DNA of 5,380 nt. Source: Acidilobaceae archaeon. GTDB lineage: Archaea > Thermoproteota > Thermoprotei_A > Sulfolobales > Acidilobaceae. Shown piece by piece: positions 5,379 through 5,380 of this stretch. Within the stretch, counting starts at the first letter, position 1; every line of letters begins with the position of its first letter. Location of the stretch: the NCBI GenBank assembly GCA_027013765.1, contig JALWGG010000040.1:1-5380 (forward strand). The letters are read 5' to 3'. A program made the translations under genes and the position numbers. The notes under the pieces were generated by a model. It had not been told where the DNA came from and did not search any database. It saw only the letters and a program-made list of their open reading frames with translations.

Positions 5379-5380
5379 TA

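Overview
The window looks like a chromosome segment of a hyperthermophilic crenarchaeon (Thermoproteota, perhaps Desulfurococcales or a relative). This is inferred from AGG/AGA-dominated arginine and ATA-rich isoleucine codon use, TATA-type promoters placed about 26-30 bases from start codons (near-leaderless starts), purine-rich Shine-Dalgarno sites inside the operon, and tightly packed genes. No tRNA, rRNA, CRISPR array, insertion sequence or transposase was seen.

Layout. From the left edge to 1999 (+) lies a large adenosine-deaminase-superfamily protein with a complete zinc and catalytic residue set and two big insertions. Its HAGE-GLRRI-GDRLAHALAL core resembles RdrB, the deaminase of the RADAR anti-phage system. 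Facing it tail to tail, with a 23-base gap, is a compact three-gene minus-strand operon read from 4479 down to 2023. Its first gene is a divergent thymidylate-kinase-like protein with no P-loop lysine. Its second is a MinD/ParA-type ATPase of the arginine (GGAGRT) variant. Its third is an unrecognised, probably all-helical 196-residue protein. The kinase and ATPase genes overlap by ATGA, and the ATPase gene is followed 16 bases later by the third gene. The divergent intergenic region (4480-4778) carries a promoter pointing each way, a 7-bp inverted repeat and a short direct repeat. To the right are a 78-residue small protein (+) and, convergent with it, an AT-richer lysine/asparagine-rich open frame (-) that runs to the window edge.

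How the parts may work together (inference). The two recognisable enzyme folds both act on nucleotides in their families, and the ATPase variant recalls the KGGVGR-type ATPases seen around bacterial conflict systems. A RADAR-like deaminase beside a degenerate nucleotide kinase, a switch-type ATPase and a helical orphan is a plausible new archaeal antiviral or nucleotide-signalling locus. The window shows no RdrA-type AAA+ partner, and the deaminase is on the opposite strand from the other three genes, so co-function is unproven. The kinase could also be the cell's own dTMP kinase.
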